In this document: positions 1 through 8,517 of the stretch, one piece after another
Numbering within the stretch: the stretch's first letter is position 1
How the letters are laid out: every line of letters starts with the position of its first letter
DNA from: an uncultured Collinsella sp.
GTDB taxonomy: Bacteria > Actinomycetota > Coriobacteriia > Coriobacteriales > Coriobacteriaceae
Assembly: GCA_934646865.1 (NCBI GenBank)
Contig: CAKUEU010000024.1
Location: 1 to 26,331 of the forward strand
Direction: 5' to 3'
Length of the DNA stretch: 26,331 bases
Position numbers and translations under genes: made by a program
The notes under the pieces: generated by a model
The model's input: the letters and a program-made list of their open reading frames with translations, nothing else
Told to the model about the DNA's origin: nothing
Databases searched by the model: none

Positions 1-909
1 ATTGGTCCCGAGGCCGGACTGACCGGCGTTATCGCGGGTCTTTGCAGCTGGGTCGGCGACCGCATGCGTCGCTTTGGTGCCGAGTTTAGGGAGCTTACGC
101 TGCTGGGCACTCAGGCCGCGCTGACGGCGCTCTTTACCGCACCCGTCTTTGGCTTTGTGGCGCCGCTTGCCGGTAGCGCTGACGGCGATGAGGATTCCGC
201 ATCTGACGAGATCACGATCAAACTGCCCAAGGCACAAAAGACCGTGGTCTACGGCATTGCGATTGCCGGTGGCCTGGGTACCTACCTGCTGCTCGGCCAG
301 CTTATGGGCGGCGGCATGGGCATGCCCAGGTTCGAGGCCGCCGAGGTGGGTAACCTCGAGCTCACCTGGCTCATCCCTCTGGCGCTGATCGGCACGGTCT
401 GCGGCTGGCTGTTCTTTGTCTCGGAGCACGCGAGCGAGGCACTGGCCCATGTCATAGGGGAGCGCCCTGTCGTTAAGGCCATGCTGGCCGGTCTGGTGCT
501 TGCGGCTTGTGGCACGGTTCTGCCCTACACCATGTTTGCCGGCGAGACGCAGGCCGATGTCCTCATGGAAACCTACCTGACCATCCCCGCCGGTGTGCTC
601 ATCGCAACCGGTCTGGTCAAGGCCATGCTGACGCCCGCCCTTATCAACCTGGGCTGGCGCGGTGGCCATTTCTTCCCCGTAATCTTTTCGGGCGTGAGCC
701 TGGGCTACGGTTTCGCGCTGCTCACGGGCGCCGATCCAGTTTTTTGCGTCGCCGTCTGCACCGCCTCGACGATGGGTGCCGTCATGCGCCAGCCCGTTAT
801 GGTCGTGGGCCTGCTGCTCATGTGCTTCCCGCTCAAGGGCATCGTCGCTATGATCGTCGCCGCGGTTATCGCCGCCGGCATTCCACTACCCAAGCCGCTG
901 CGCAAGTAG
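1..909 (+). CDS. ClC-family chloride channel/transporter, C-terminal part (5' end outside window)
   Basis: The reading frame is open from base 1 to a TAG stop at 907-909, giving about 302 residues of a longer protein whose start lies upstream. The first residues read IGPEAGLTGVIAG, which matches the conserved GxEGP/GPE selectivity-filter region of ClC chloride channels and H+/Cl- antiporters. An ATG at 64 is in frame but lies inside this conserved segment, so it is not the real start. Long hydrophobic stretches follow (about eight helices), ending in a short basic tail (PLPKPLRK), and no CBS domains follow. A charged linker (GDEDSASDEITIKLPKAQK) sits between two helices. The family moves chloride across the cytoplasmic membrane; ion and direction cannot be told here. 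A strong bidirectional hairpin follows the gene. Confidence 0.85.
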   Translation: MGPEAGLTGVIAGLCSWVGDRMRRFGAEFRELTLLGTQAALTALFTAPVFGFVAPLAGSADGDEDSASDEITIKLPKAQKTVVYGIAIAGGLGTYLLLGQLMGGGMGMPRFEAAEVGNLELTWLIPLALIGTVCGWLFFVSEHASEALAHVIGERPVVKAMLAGLVLAACGTVLPYTMFAGETQADVLMETYLTIPAGVLIATGLVKAMLTPALINLGWRGGHFFPVIFSGVSLGYGFALLTGADPVFCVAVCTASTMGAVMRQPVMVVGLLLMCFPLKGIVAMIVAAVIAAGIPLPKPLRK

Positions 910-952
910 CGGGCCGCCCGTTTGAGGCTGATTCATAACCCGTTTTGAAAGA

Positions 953-997
953 AGCCGCGCGAGGTCGTATGTCTACGGCCTCGCGCGGCTGTTATTT
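953..997. terminator. Bidirectional intrinsic terminator between convergent genes
   Basis: A perfect 12-bp inverted repeat (AGCCGCGCGAGG at 953-964, CCTCGCGCGGCT at 979-990) encloses a 14-base loop. A T-rich run (GTTATTT) follows on the plus strand, and a T-rich run (TTCTTTCAAAA) follows on the minus strand. It lies exactly between the convergent chloride channel and methyltransferase genes, so it can end both transcripts. Confidence 0.85.
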
Positions 998-1733
998 AGA
1001 GCTTCCTCAGCACGATTGCTATGGTGTTGAGATACTCGAGGGCGCCCGCTTCAACGGCAGCGCGGTCGCCCGCTGCGTATTCGTTGTCACAAGCGAGCCA
1101 GTCTCCCCATGCCTCGTCGGTGCAGAGCATAGGCCGCATCGAGACAATCTCGACGTCGGCGGTCGGCTCGATTATCGCACGCCACCAGGCTATGTCGTGC
1201 ATGTAATCGAGCTGCTCGGGTGTCCAGGATTTGAGCAGGCAGTCCGGCAGATTGTCATGGCAGTCGCGGACCATGCCGGGGATGCTCAGGCAAAGCATGC
1301 CCCCGCGCTTAACGTAGGGAAGCAAGCGTTCGCCCAGATAATGCGGGTCGCGACCGTAGTAGTTGTACGAGTCGATGCTCACGACCGCATCAAAATAGTC
1401 GTGCTCAAACGGCAAGCCTTGCGAGGCGTCTGTCTGAACGGGATGAATCGTGTCGCGCGAAATGCCGAGCGAAGCAAAGAACGCGCGGTTCTCCTCGGGG
1501 TCGCTCCACAGGTCGACGGCGTAGGTGTCAAACCCATATTCGCGGGCGAGCAGGGCACTGGTGATACCGGTGCCCGATCCAAGGTCGCAGACGCGAGCGC
1601 CGCGGGGGATACGTGCATCGCAAAGGAGCTCCTCGCAGAGCTTGAGGGGATTGGGCCCCATAATCTTAGAGCGCACGAGTGCCGTATCGAAGCTGTTGGC
1701 TTTTGGGAAGGTTTGGGATTCCTGGGATTTCAT
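996..1733 (-). CDS. Class I SAM-dependent methyltransferase, substrate unknown
   Basis: 245 residues. The ATG at 1733 is preceded by an AGGAAAG ribosome binding site about five bases away. Motif I of Rossmann methyltransferases is clear (VCDLGSGTGITSALL, about residues 48-62), followed by the acidic end of strand 2 (YAVDLW), a motif II region (TDASQGLPF) and the post-II segment YFDAVVSIDSYNYYG, which fits the Methyltransf_11 / UbiE-like group. It is soluble with no membrane helix. The C-terminal half is rich in W, Y and D and probably forms the acceptor pocket, but nothing identifies the substrate. It is transcribed alone: a hairpin lies between it and the upstream minus-strand transporter, and the shared terminator lies downstream. 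Clusters of this kind often act on small molecules rather than rRNA; that is inference. Confidence 0.85.
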   Translation of the reverse strand: MKSQESQTFPKANSFDTALVRSKIMGPNPLKLCEELLCDARIPRGARVCDLGSGTGITSALLAREYGFDTYAVDLWSDPEENRAFFASLGISRDTIHPVQTDASQGLPFEHDYFDAVVSIDSYNYYGRDPHYLGERLLPYVKRGGMLCLSIPGMVRDCHDNLPDCLLKSWTPEQLDYMHDIAWWRAIIEPTADVEIVSMRPMLCTDEAWGDWLACDNEYAAGDRAAVEAGALEYLNTIAIVLRKL

Positions 1734-1792
1734 TGTTCTTTCCTATCAGGTGCAAATTGGCAGATGACGGAGGCGGAACGGCGCAATAAACC

Positions 1793-1814
1793 ACGGCCGT
1801 TAGGCGGCCGTTTT
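1793..1814 (+). terminator. Hairpin with T-run in the gap between two minus-strand genes
   Basis: ACGGCCG (1793-1799) and CGGCCGT (1805-1811) form a 7-bp GC-rich stem with a TTAGG loop, followed by TTTT on the plus strand. Both flanking genes run on the minus strand, where the stem is followed only by GGTTTATT. It could be a weak terminator for the upstream transporter or a 5'-leader structure for the methyltransferase. The rest of 1734-2017 shows no coding signal; a TACAAT -10-like hexamer for the minus strand lies at 1910-1915. Confidence 0.4.
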
Positions 1815-2017
1815 CACGGTTCTATGCGATTGACCGTTCCCTAAAGAACAATGACCAAAAAGACATCCCCTTGGATGATCGAGATTGGGCTAAGGCCCGT
1901 GACGCCTCCATTGTAAAACGTTGCGTACGGGCCGGGGACATGTCATTTGTCATATATTCGTATTTGCTGGCGACCGATTGTGTCCACGGGTACGTCGAGG
2001 CTCGCGTTCACTGCGCC

Positions 2018-2893
2018 TTACTTCCAAATTGCGAGTGCAGCGGTGCCCAGAACGATGAGAAAAAGGCCGGCGGCGCTTCGGCGCGACAGCTTTTCGTTGA
2101 AGGCAAGGCGTGCGAACAGCACCGATACGACAATCGATAGCTTGTCGATCTGCACCACGATGCTCACCTGCCCGGCGGCAATGGCGTAGTAATAGAGTAG
2201 CCACGATGCACCGGTCGCAATGCCCGATGCTGCGAGAAATGTTAGTTCACGCCGTTCAACGTGCGCTACCTGCCCCAGCTTTCCCTTGGCGGCAACGATT
2301 GCCCATGCCATGGCTAGTACTACGCAGGTGCGGATTGCCGTGGCCAGATTGGATTCGACTCCTTCGATGCCAACCTTGGCAAGGATGGATGTGAGTGCCG
2401 CGAACACGGCCGCGCCGACGGCGTAGACGAGCCAAGTCCGATCTTGCTTCTGACCCACGCCAGTGGATTGCTTCTTCTCGATCATCAAAAACGTGCCGAG
2501 GGTGATTACGGTCGTCCCGACAAGCTTTACGGCCAGACTGCTTGTCTCGCCAAAGACCGCGATAGCGACGAGCGTGGCGAGCACGGTGCTCATCTTGTCG
2601 ACCGGTACGACCTTATTGACGTCTCCAATGCTGAGCGCCTTAAAGTAGCAGATCCATGAAGCGCCGGTGGCAAGTCCCGAGAGGACGAGGAACAGCCAAG
2701 ACTTGGCCACGATGCTGCCAATGGTTCCGATGGATCCAGAAACGCCCGCCATTCCCCAGGCAAATACGAGCACCACGCAGGTGCGGATGGCGGTCGCGAC
2801 ATCGGAATCGGTATGTTTAATGCCGCATTTGGCCAGGATAGATGTGATGCCGGCAAAGAAAGCCGAGCCAAGCGCTGCAGCGACCCACGACAT
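2018..2893 (-). CDS. EamA/DMT-superfamily transporter with two closely similar halves
   Basis: 291 residues with ten predicted transmembrane helices arranged as two EamA repeats. The ATG at 2893 has GGGGAGG about nine bases upstream. The halves are unusually alike: SAFFAGITSILAKCGI / AAVFAALTSILAKVGI, and ATAIRTCVVLVFAW / ATAIRTCVVLAMAW. Each half also carries GLATGASWICYFKAL or GIATGASWLLYYYAI. The family exports or imports metabolites such as amino acids across the cytoplasmic membrane; the substrate is not recognisable. It starts 68 bp after the ABC permease gene on the same strand, with no terminator seen between them, so read-through from the GntR-ABC operon is possible. The basic C-terminus (LSRRSAAGLFLIVLGTAALAIWK) ends in a membrane helix, as expected. 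Confidence 0.88.
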   Translation of the reverse strand: MSWVAAALGSAFFAGITSILAKCGIKHTDSDVATAIRTCVVLVFAWGMAGVSGSIGTIGSIVAKSWLFLVLSGLATGASWICYFKALSIGDVNKVVPVDKMSTVLATLVAIAVFGETSSLAVKLVGTTVITLGTFLMIEKKQSTGVGQKQDRTWLVYAVGAAVFAALTSILAKVGIEGVESNLATAIRTCVVLAMAWAIVAAKGKLGQVAHVERRELTFLAASGIATGASWLLYYYAIAAGQVSIVVQIDKLSIVVSVLFARLAFNEKLSRRSAAGLFLIVLGTAALAIWK

Positions 2894-2961
2894 GGGTGAA
2901 ATGCCTCCCCAAGAACGACTGCGCCAAATCTACAGCGCACGTCCGATGATACCGCTCATGG

Positions 2962-3660
2962 CTACAGGTCGCGTGCTTGGTAGACCTTGGTGCTAACGGT
3001 GACGCTGATTGCGAAAAGGACCAATGCTAGAACGGCTATGCCTGCGCAAAGGAAGCCGAGGACGGCAGGGTCGGGATTCGCCCCGGCGAATGACATGAGC
3101 CAGTTGCTGATGGGGTTGGAGGAACTCAGCATTGCCATGGTGCCACAGCCAAGCAGGGCAAACAGGCCGACGGAAAGGCGCAGCGCCTCCATATGGCCAA
3201 ATCGGAAGAATATCGGCTGTGCCAAAAACACCATCATGAGGGAGATGAGCATCGATGCCGCCGAGGCGGTTGCGATTTCAAAGACCGTCTGGCTTGTCGA
3301 AGGGATGCCCATGTGATCAAAGAACGGAAGGGCGAGGATGTTCAGAAGCGTAGCCGCGCAGGCCATGACGGCCGAGAAGGCAATAATGCACAGGTAGCGT
3401 GCGCAGATGATGTCCTTGCGCGAAAACGGCAGCGTTGCCCGATAGCGCTCCCAACCGTTTTGGTTATCGTAGCCAGCCAGCGAGTTCATGATAATGATGG
3501 GTGACATGGCGCTGACGGCACAGGTGCCGGCGCTCATGCCAGAGTCACCATCCGATGCGTTGGCAAGGGTCAGCACGACGAAGATAAACAGGCCGACGCC
3601 CGCGATGCTTAGAAGAAACGAGCGCATGATGGCGGTCTCGGACATAAAGGCGCGTTTCAT
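2962..3660 (-). CDS. ABC-2 type transporter permease (ABC2_membrane_5-like)
   Basis: 232 residues, about six hydrophobic helices. The start ATG at 3660 overlaps the stop of the ATPase gene in an ATGA (3657-3660), a sign of translational coupling. After the first helix the loop AVSAMSPIIIMNSLAGYDNQNGWERYRATLPFSRKDIICARYL is the typical first cytoplasmic segment of this permease group, in which the 'E/W-RYRATLP-SRKDIVxARYL' pattern contacts the ATPase. It pairs with the ATPase encoded immediately upstream and a YtrA-type GntR repressor, an arrangement known from lantibiotic- or cell-wall-antibiotic-responsive ABC exporters of Gram-positive bacteria. The transported substrate is unknown. Confidence 0.85.
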   Translation of the reverse strand: MKRAFMSETAIMRSFLLSIAGVGLFIFVVLTLANASDGDSGMSAGTCAVSAMSPIIIMNSLAGYDNQNGWERYRATLPFSRKDIICARYLCIIAFSAVMACAATLLNILALPFFDHMGIPSTSQTVFEIATASAASMLISLMMVFLAQPIFFRFGHMEALRLSVGLFALLGCGTMAMLSSSNPISNWLMSFAGANPDPAVLGFLCAGIAVLALVLFAISVTVSTKVYQARDL

Positions 3661-4538
3661 TTGGAGGCCCCTTTCAGCGTAAGGCGAAGATAGTCATCGA
3701 TGGAAATCCGGTCGCAGGGAATCTCGGGAAAGGCCTCGAGCGCTTCTCGTCGGTTGGGGACGAGCACGTCAACGCTGTAGGCATGACGGGTGGCGCGGGC
3801 GCCTTCGACGCAAGCCATGAGGTCGGCGGCTTGTGCCTGGGTACAGTGAGCGATGCCGGCGCGGTCAGTAATGTCCTCGCGCGGCATATCAAAAACGATC
3901 GAGCCGCTATCGATGCAGACGACGCGGTCTGCCGCGCGTTCAAGATCGGATGTAATGTGGCTCGAGAACAATATGCTGCGCTGTCCGTCGGCGACAAAGG
4001 CGAGCAGCTCATCGAGCAGCTCCTCACGCGCCATGGGGTCGAGGCCTGCCGTGGCTTCGTCCAGGATGAGCAGCTCGGCCTTGTGGCTGAGCGCACACGC
4101 GAGCTGCAGCTTCATACCCATGCCGCGGGAGAGGTCTTTGACCTTTGCCTTGGGGTCGAGGCCAAATCGATCGATGAGGCCGGTGAACGCGTCATGGTTC
4201 CAGGTGGGGTACGCTGAGCCTACGAGTGCCTCGACCTCGGCCACCTTGAGCGTGGAAGGGAAGGGGCACGTGTCCAGAACGAGACCGATGCGAGAGCGCG
4301 TGCGGCGCTGCTGTTCATCGGGTGCGTTGACATCGCAGCTCTGTCCAAACAGATGCACCTTGCCGGTATCGAGCTTTATGAGGCCGAGCGCGGCGCGGAT
4401 GGTCGTTGTCTTTCCGGCGCCGTTTGCGCCCACAAAGCCGACAATCTGGCCGGGCTCCACGGCAAACGTGACATCGCGCAGCGAAAAGCGGTCACTTACG
4501 CGGCGTGAGGCACCTTTGAGTTCTAGCAAGTTTTGCAT
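3657..4538 (-). CDS. ABC transporter ATP-binding protein
   Basis: 293 residues. The frame stays open far upstream through the GntR gene, but the ATG at 4538 is chosen because an AAGAAAGG ribosome binding site lies just before it and the protein then begins with the normal domain start (MQNLLELKGASRRV). Walker A is GANGAGKTT (residues 37-45), the signature is LSRGM (136-140, an LSxGM variant of LSGGQ usual in this subfamily), and Walker B is LLILDEATAGLDP (157-168). The switch region SSHITSDLERAADRV has the H-loop. The last roughly 70 residues form a small accessory domain. It energises the permease encoded downstream; the two genes overlap by 4 bp. It lies 23 bp after the GntR gene. Confidence 0.92.
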   Translation of the reverse strand: MQNLLELKGASRRVSDRFSLRDVTFAVEPGQIVGFVGANGAGKTTTIRAALGLIKLDTGKVHLFGQSCDVNAPDEQQRRTRSRIGLVLDTCPFPSTLKVAEVEALVGSAYPTWNHDAFTGLIDRFGLDPKAKVKDLSRGMGMKLQLACALSHKAELLILDEATAGLDPMAREELLDELLAFVADGQRSILFSSHITSDLERAADRVVCIDSGSIVFDMPREDITDRAGIAHCTQAQAADLMACVEGARATRHAYSVDVLVPNRREALEAFPEIPCDRISIDDYLRLTLKGASK

Positions 4539-4561
4539 GGTATAGCCTTTCTTGCAGATGG

Positions 4562-4942
4562 CTACTGCATGGTTTCGGGGGCAACAAGGTCGAGCATTTC
4601 GTGCAGCTTCTCGCGCGTGACGCCCAGGGCTTCTGCCAGTGTCGTTGCCTGCGCAAGCAGCTCTTCGACATGGCAGAGCTGGTTTTCGCGCAAGAGCTCT
4701 TGGTTGCCCTCGGCGACAAAGCAGCCTTTGCCTTGCACGGTGCAGATAAAGCCGAGCTGCTCTAGGTCGGCGTAGGCGCGCTTGGTGGTGATGACGCTCA
4801 CACCGAGGTCGCTTGCGAGCGCGCGGATGCTGGGGAGTTTGGCCCCCGCAGCGAGTGTCCCCGAGAGTATCTGAGCTTTGACCTGCGAGGATATCTGCTC
4901 GTAGATGGGCTTGTCGCTCGAATTGGATAGGATAATGTCCAC
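4562..4942 (-). CDS. GntR-family transcriptional regulator, YtrA type
   Basis: 126 residues. GTG start at 4942, with AAGGAG five bases upstream (complement of 4948-4953). The N-terminal winged helix-turn-helix begins with the family hallmark SDKPIYEQISSQVKAQILSG and continues GAKLPSIRALASDLGVSVITTKRAYADLEQLGFI. The wing ends VQGKGCFVA, about residue 77. The short helical C-terminal tail (about 45 residues) is that of the YtrA subfamily, which lacks a ligand-binding domain and normally represses its own operon with ABC transporter genes. It is the first gene of that operon here, and a matching AT-rich inverted repeat overlies its promoter. Confidence 0.92.
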   Translation of the reverse strand: MDIILSNSSDKPIYEQISSQVKAQILSGTLAAGAKLPSIRALASDLGVSVITTKRAYADLEQLGFICTVQGKGCFVAEGNQELLRENQLCHVEELLAQATTLAEALGVTREKLHEMLDLVAPETMQ

Positions 4943-4969
4943 AGCGGCTCCTTAGCTGATGGGCTACAC

Positions 4970-5020
4970 GTGTATATAACCGGTAAGCACAGTATATATA
5001 CACTATGCACAGTTACGCAA
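4970..5020 (-). promoter_or_regulatory. Promoter and likely GntR operator of the gntR-ABC operon
   Basis: Reading the minus strand, TTGCGT (5020-5015) and TATACT (4996-4991) are separated by 18 bp and make a plausible sigma-70-type promoter. An inverted repeat, GTGTATATA at 4970-4978 and TATATACAC at 4995-5003 on the plus strand, covers the -10 box and the expected start site. YtrA-type regulators bind AT-rich palindromes of this kind with GT/AC ends, so self-repression is likely. Binding is inference. Confidence 0.6.
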
Positions 5021-5046
5021 GAGGAAAATCGGGATTGCCGGCGACC

Positions 5047-5191
5047 GTTTGTCTCGATCTGTAACACTAAGACCCGATTTGGGCGGCTAGATGTTACAGA
5101 TTGAGATTTTGGCGGCAGACCCATTCGTTTGTCTCAATCTGTAACAGGTAGAGGCTCAAAACCCGTCTAGATGTTACAGATCAAGACAAAC
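5047..5191. repeat. Two tandem copies (80-bp period) of a long inverted repeat
   Basis: GTTTGTCTCGATCTGTAACA (5047-5066) recurs at 5127-5146 with one change. The inverted arm TGTTACAGATTGAGA (5092-5106) recurs at 5172-5191 as TGTTACAGATCAAGACAAAC. The offset between copies is exactly 80 bases for both arms. Each copy can fold into a stem of about 15-20 bp with a loop of roughly 25 bases containing CTAGA next to the right arm. This fills the 328-bp gene-free stretch between the divergent gntR and prfC genes. No reading frame or RNA family is recognised in it. It may be a dispersed intergenic repeat of this lineage or a regulatory element. Confidence 0.8.
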
Positions 5192-5255
5192 TGCTGCGGA
5201 GTGCCGCCGCCGATTGGCAACCAAGACCCCGACTGATGTATTTGTCCTGATAGGC

Positions 5256-5284
5256 GCCCTGCCACAGCATTTCGCGGCTACAAT
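5256..5284 (+). promoter_or_regulatory. prfC: Candidate prfC promoter
   Basis: TACAAT at 5279-5284 is a good -10 hexamer 48 bases before the prfC ATG. The hexamer 17 bp upstream is GCCCTG, which is far from TTGACA, so the -35 assignment is weak. Confidence 0.4.
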
Positions 5285-5331
5285 AGTGCGGTTACAACGA
5301 CGTAATGCACTCAATGCAAGAAAGGATCCGC

Positions 5332-6945
<1,614 letters not shown>

Positions 6946-6950
6946 CGCAT

Positions 6951-6990
6951 CGGCGCGGTGGCCCTGCGGGGCTGCCGCGCCGTTTACTTG
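6951..6990 (+). terminator. Intrinsic terminator after prfC
   Basis: CGGCGCGG (6951-6958) pairs perfectly with CCGCGCCG (6975-6982); inner GCC/GGC bases can extend the stem. A short T-rich stretch (TTTACTT) follows. It begins six bases after the prfC stop codon. Confidence 0.7.
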
Positions 6991-7016
6991 CCTGATGCCG
7001 TATAAGCGGCTATCAT
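6988..7016 (+). promoter_or_regulatory. Candidate promoter of the queuosine-precursor transporter operon
   Basis: TTGCCT (6988-6993) and TATCAT (7011-7016) are separated by 17 bp. This would start a transcript near 7023 and leave a leader of about 80 bases, which includes the whole candidate preQ1 aptamer. Confidence 0.5.
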
Positions 7017-7045
7017 ACCCACCGTCGTCTCAAGACCGGGGCGTC

Positions 7046-7095
7046 CGAGCAGTTCGGGTCCGATATCCTGCTCGTTAAACCTAAAACCAAAGGAG
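7046..7095 (+). ncRNA. Candidate preQ1 class I riboswitch
   Basis: A perfect 7-bp stem (CGAGCAG 7046-7052, CTGCTCG 7068-7074) encloses a 15-base loop starting TTCGGGTCC. It is followed directly by an A-rich tail, TTAAACCTAAAACCAAAGG, that runs into the AAAGGAG ribosome binding site (7089-7095). Stem, C-containing loop and A-rich tail followed by the Shine-Dalgarno is the layout of the small H-type pseudoknot of preQ1-I riboswitches. GGGT in the loop can pair with ACC in the tail (7078-7080 or 7086-7088), and the second option lies against the Shine-Dalgarno. The downstream gene is a queuosine-precursor transporter, a known target class of this riboswitch. The fold was judged by eye, and loop identities differ from the best-known members. 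Confidence 0.55.
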
Positions 7096-7101
7096 TACAT
7101 A

Positions 7102-7824
7102 ATGATCAAGAAGGTCATGGAGGACTACAAGGTCCTGTTGCGGAGCATTCCCGCGGCAACGGTTTCGCTGTTTTTCGTGAGCGTCATCATGATGAACCTG
7201 CTGGCCAACAAAGAGCTCATCAGCCTGCCGTATCTGGCACTCGATTGCGGCTTTGTGGTGAGCTGGGTTTCGTTTTTGTGCCAGGACATGATCTGCAAGC
7301 GCTTTGGCGCCAAGGCATCCATCAGAATCTCTATCCTCGCGCTGCTGGTTAACCTGGCCGTGAGCCTGTGCTTTTGGGCATGCTCGCTCACGCCCGGCAT
7401 GTGGGGCGCCTACTACGACACGGGCATGATCGAGGTCAACAGCGCCCTTAACGCCACCATTGGCGGCACCTGGTACGTGGTGCTGGGCTCTTCGCTGGCA
7501 ATGCTCGTTTCTGCCGTGGTTAATTCCACGCTCAACCAGTCGCTCGGCCGTATGCTCAAAAAGAATAACTTTGCGAGCTTCGCCTTCCGCTCCTATGTGT
7601 CTACGGGTGTTGGCCAGTTTATCGACAACCTGGTCTTTGCCATTGTGGTGAGCCACACGTTCTTTGGCTGGACCTGGGTGCAGGTCCTTATGTGCTCGCT
7701 GACCGGCGCCGTTGCCGAGCTGCTGTGCGAGGTCTTCCTGAGCCCCGTGGGCTACAAGGTCGTGCGTGGCTGGGAGCGCGAGAATGTGGGCTCCGAGTAC
7801 CTCGAGCGCCACGCGACCGCCTAA
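7102..7824 (+). CDS. Queuosine precursor transporter (YhhQ/VUT family)
   Basis: 240 residues with six or more hydrophobic helices. ATG at 7102, six bases after AAAGGAG. Family features include VSLFFVSVIMMNLLANKELI near the N-terminus, FGAKASIRISILALLVNL, WYVVLGSSLAMLVSAVVNSTLNQSL and STGVGQFIDNLVFAIV, which correspond to the conserved Gly/Asp/Asn positions of the COG1738 group. These membrane proteins take up queuine, preQ0 or preQ1 for tRNA wobble-base modification at G34. The sequence is longer at the N-terminus than vitamin-uptake S components and has no ABC partner nearby, which favours the YhhQ type. The putative preQ1 riboswitch in the leader supports the substrate. The SDR gene follows nine bases later, so the two are probably one operon. 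Confidence 0.85.
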   Translation: MIKKVMEDYKVLLRSIPAATVSLFFVSVIMMNLLANKELISLPYLALDCGFVVSWVSFLCQDMICKRFGAKASIRISILALLVNLAVSLCFWACSLTPGMWGAYYDTGMIEVNSALNATIGGTWYVVLGSSLAMLVSAVVNSTLNQSLGRMLKKNNFASFAFRSYVSTGVGQFIDNLVFAIVVSHTFFGWTWVQVLMCSLTGAVAELLCEVFLSPVGYKVVRGWERENVGSEYLERHATA

Positions 7825-7833
7825 GGAGCAAGT

Positions 7834-8514
7834 ATGCGGGTTTTGATCACGGGCGCCTCGGGCGGTATCGGAACCGCGTGTGTGCAGCGCTTTTTGGACG
7901 AGGGTCACGAGGTCGTGGGCTTTGATCTGCTGCCGGCGGCGATCGAACACGAGCGCTACCGCCATCTGATCGTTGATGTCCGCGAGCCTAACTCGTTTCC
8001 AGGCGACCTTGAGCCTCAGGTAATCGTGAACGTTGCCGGTGTACAGGATTCGGCCGATGACATTGCCGCCAACCTGCGTGGCACCATCAACGTGACCGAG
8101 CGCTACGCCTTTGTGGGAGAGGGGCTTGCCGCCAAGCCAGCGCCTGCTATCCAATCCGTGGTCAATGTGGGGTCGGCGAGCGGACATACGGGATCGGAGT
8201 TTCCCGCCTATGCTGCCAGCAAGGGTGGCGTTATCGCCTACACCAAGAACCTTGCAAACCGCCTGGCGCCGCAGGCCATCGCCAACAGTGTGGACCCGGG
8301 CGGCGTTATCACGCCGCTCAACCGTTGCGTGATGGAAGACGAACGCCTGTGGAACCAGATTATGGAGCTCACGCCGCTTAAACGCTGGGCCACCGCCCAA
8401 GAGATCGCCGAGTGGATCTACTTTGTGGGCGTGACCAACCGTTTTATGACCGGGCAGAGCCTGCTGATCGATGGCGGCGAGGCCGGCCGCACCCAGTTTA
8501 TTTGGCCCGAGTAA
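7834..8514 (+). CDS. Short-chain dehydrogenase/reductase (SDR), NAD(P)-binding
   Basis: 226 residues. ATG at 7834; its AAGGAG ribosome binding site overlaps the TAA stop of the transporter gene, so the two are likely co-translated. Classical SDR motifs are present: the glycine-rich dinucleotide loop TGASGGIG (residues 6-13), VNVAG (65-69) as the NNAG variant, the catalytic Ser in NVGSASG, and YAASK (Tyr126, Lys130). The PG motif (VDPGGVITPLN) and the C-terminal MTGQSLLIDGG are typical of Rossmann-fold SDRs. Family length is usually about 250, so this one has a slightly shortened middle. The substrate is unknown. Linkage to queuosine uptake may be only transcriptional. A strong terminator follows immediately. 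Confidence 0.9.
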   Translation: MRVLITGASGGIGTACVQRFLDEGHEVVGFDLLPAAIEHERYRHLIVDVREPNSFPGDLEPQVIVNVAGVQDSADDIAANLRGTINVTERYAFVGEGLAAKPAPAIQSVVNVGSASGHTGSEFPAYAASKGGVIAYTKNLANRLAPQAIANSVDPGGVITPLNRCVMEDERLWNQIMELTPLKRWATAQEIAEWIYFVGVTNRFMTGQSLLIDGGEAGRTQFIWPE

Positions 8515-8517
8515 TAA

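Noticed and set aside
945..1844. 299-codon open frame on the plus strand opposite the methyltransferase
   Set aside because: It is the mirror of a gene with clear methyltransferase motifs, shows no family motif or ribosome binding site of its own, and crosses a terminator hairpin.
1734..2017. Possible small gene or tRNA in the 284-bp gap
   Set aside because: No ribosome binding site precedes the TTG-started frame at 1871, which mostly overlaps the EamA gene, and no cloverleaf can be drawn.
4539..5003. N-terminal extension of the ABC ATPase through the GntR gene
   Set aside because: The extension overlaps the regulator in another frame and is Arg/His-rich nonsense; the ATG at 4538 has its own ribosome binding site and the canonical ATPase start.
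5047..5191. Possible CRISPR array
   Set aside because: There are only two units, each unit is itself a long inverted repeat, the spacers are not unique uniform sequences, and no cas gene is nearby.
7081..8400. 439-codon minus-strand open frame across the transporter and SDR genes
   Set aside because: It spans two genes with good motifs and ribosome binding sites and covers the intervening start/stop region; it is an antisense artefact.
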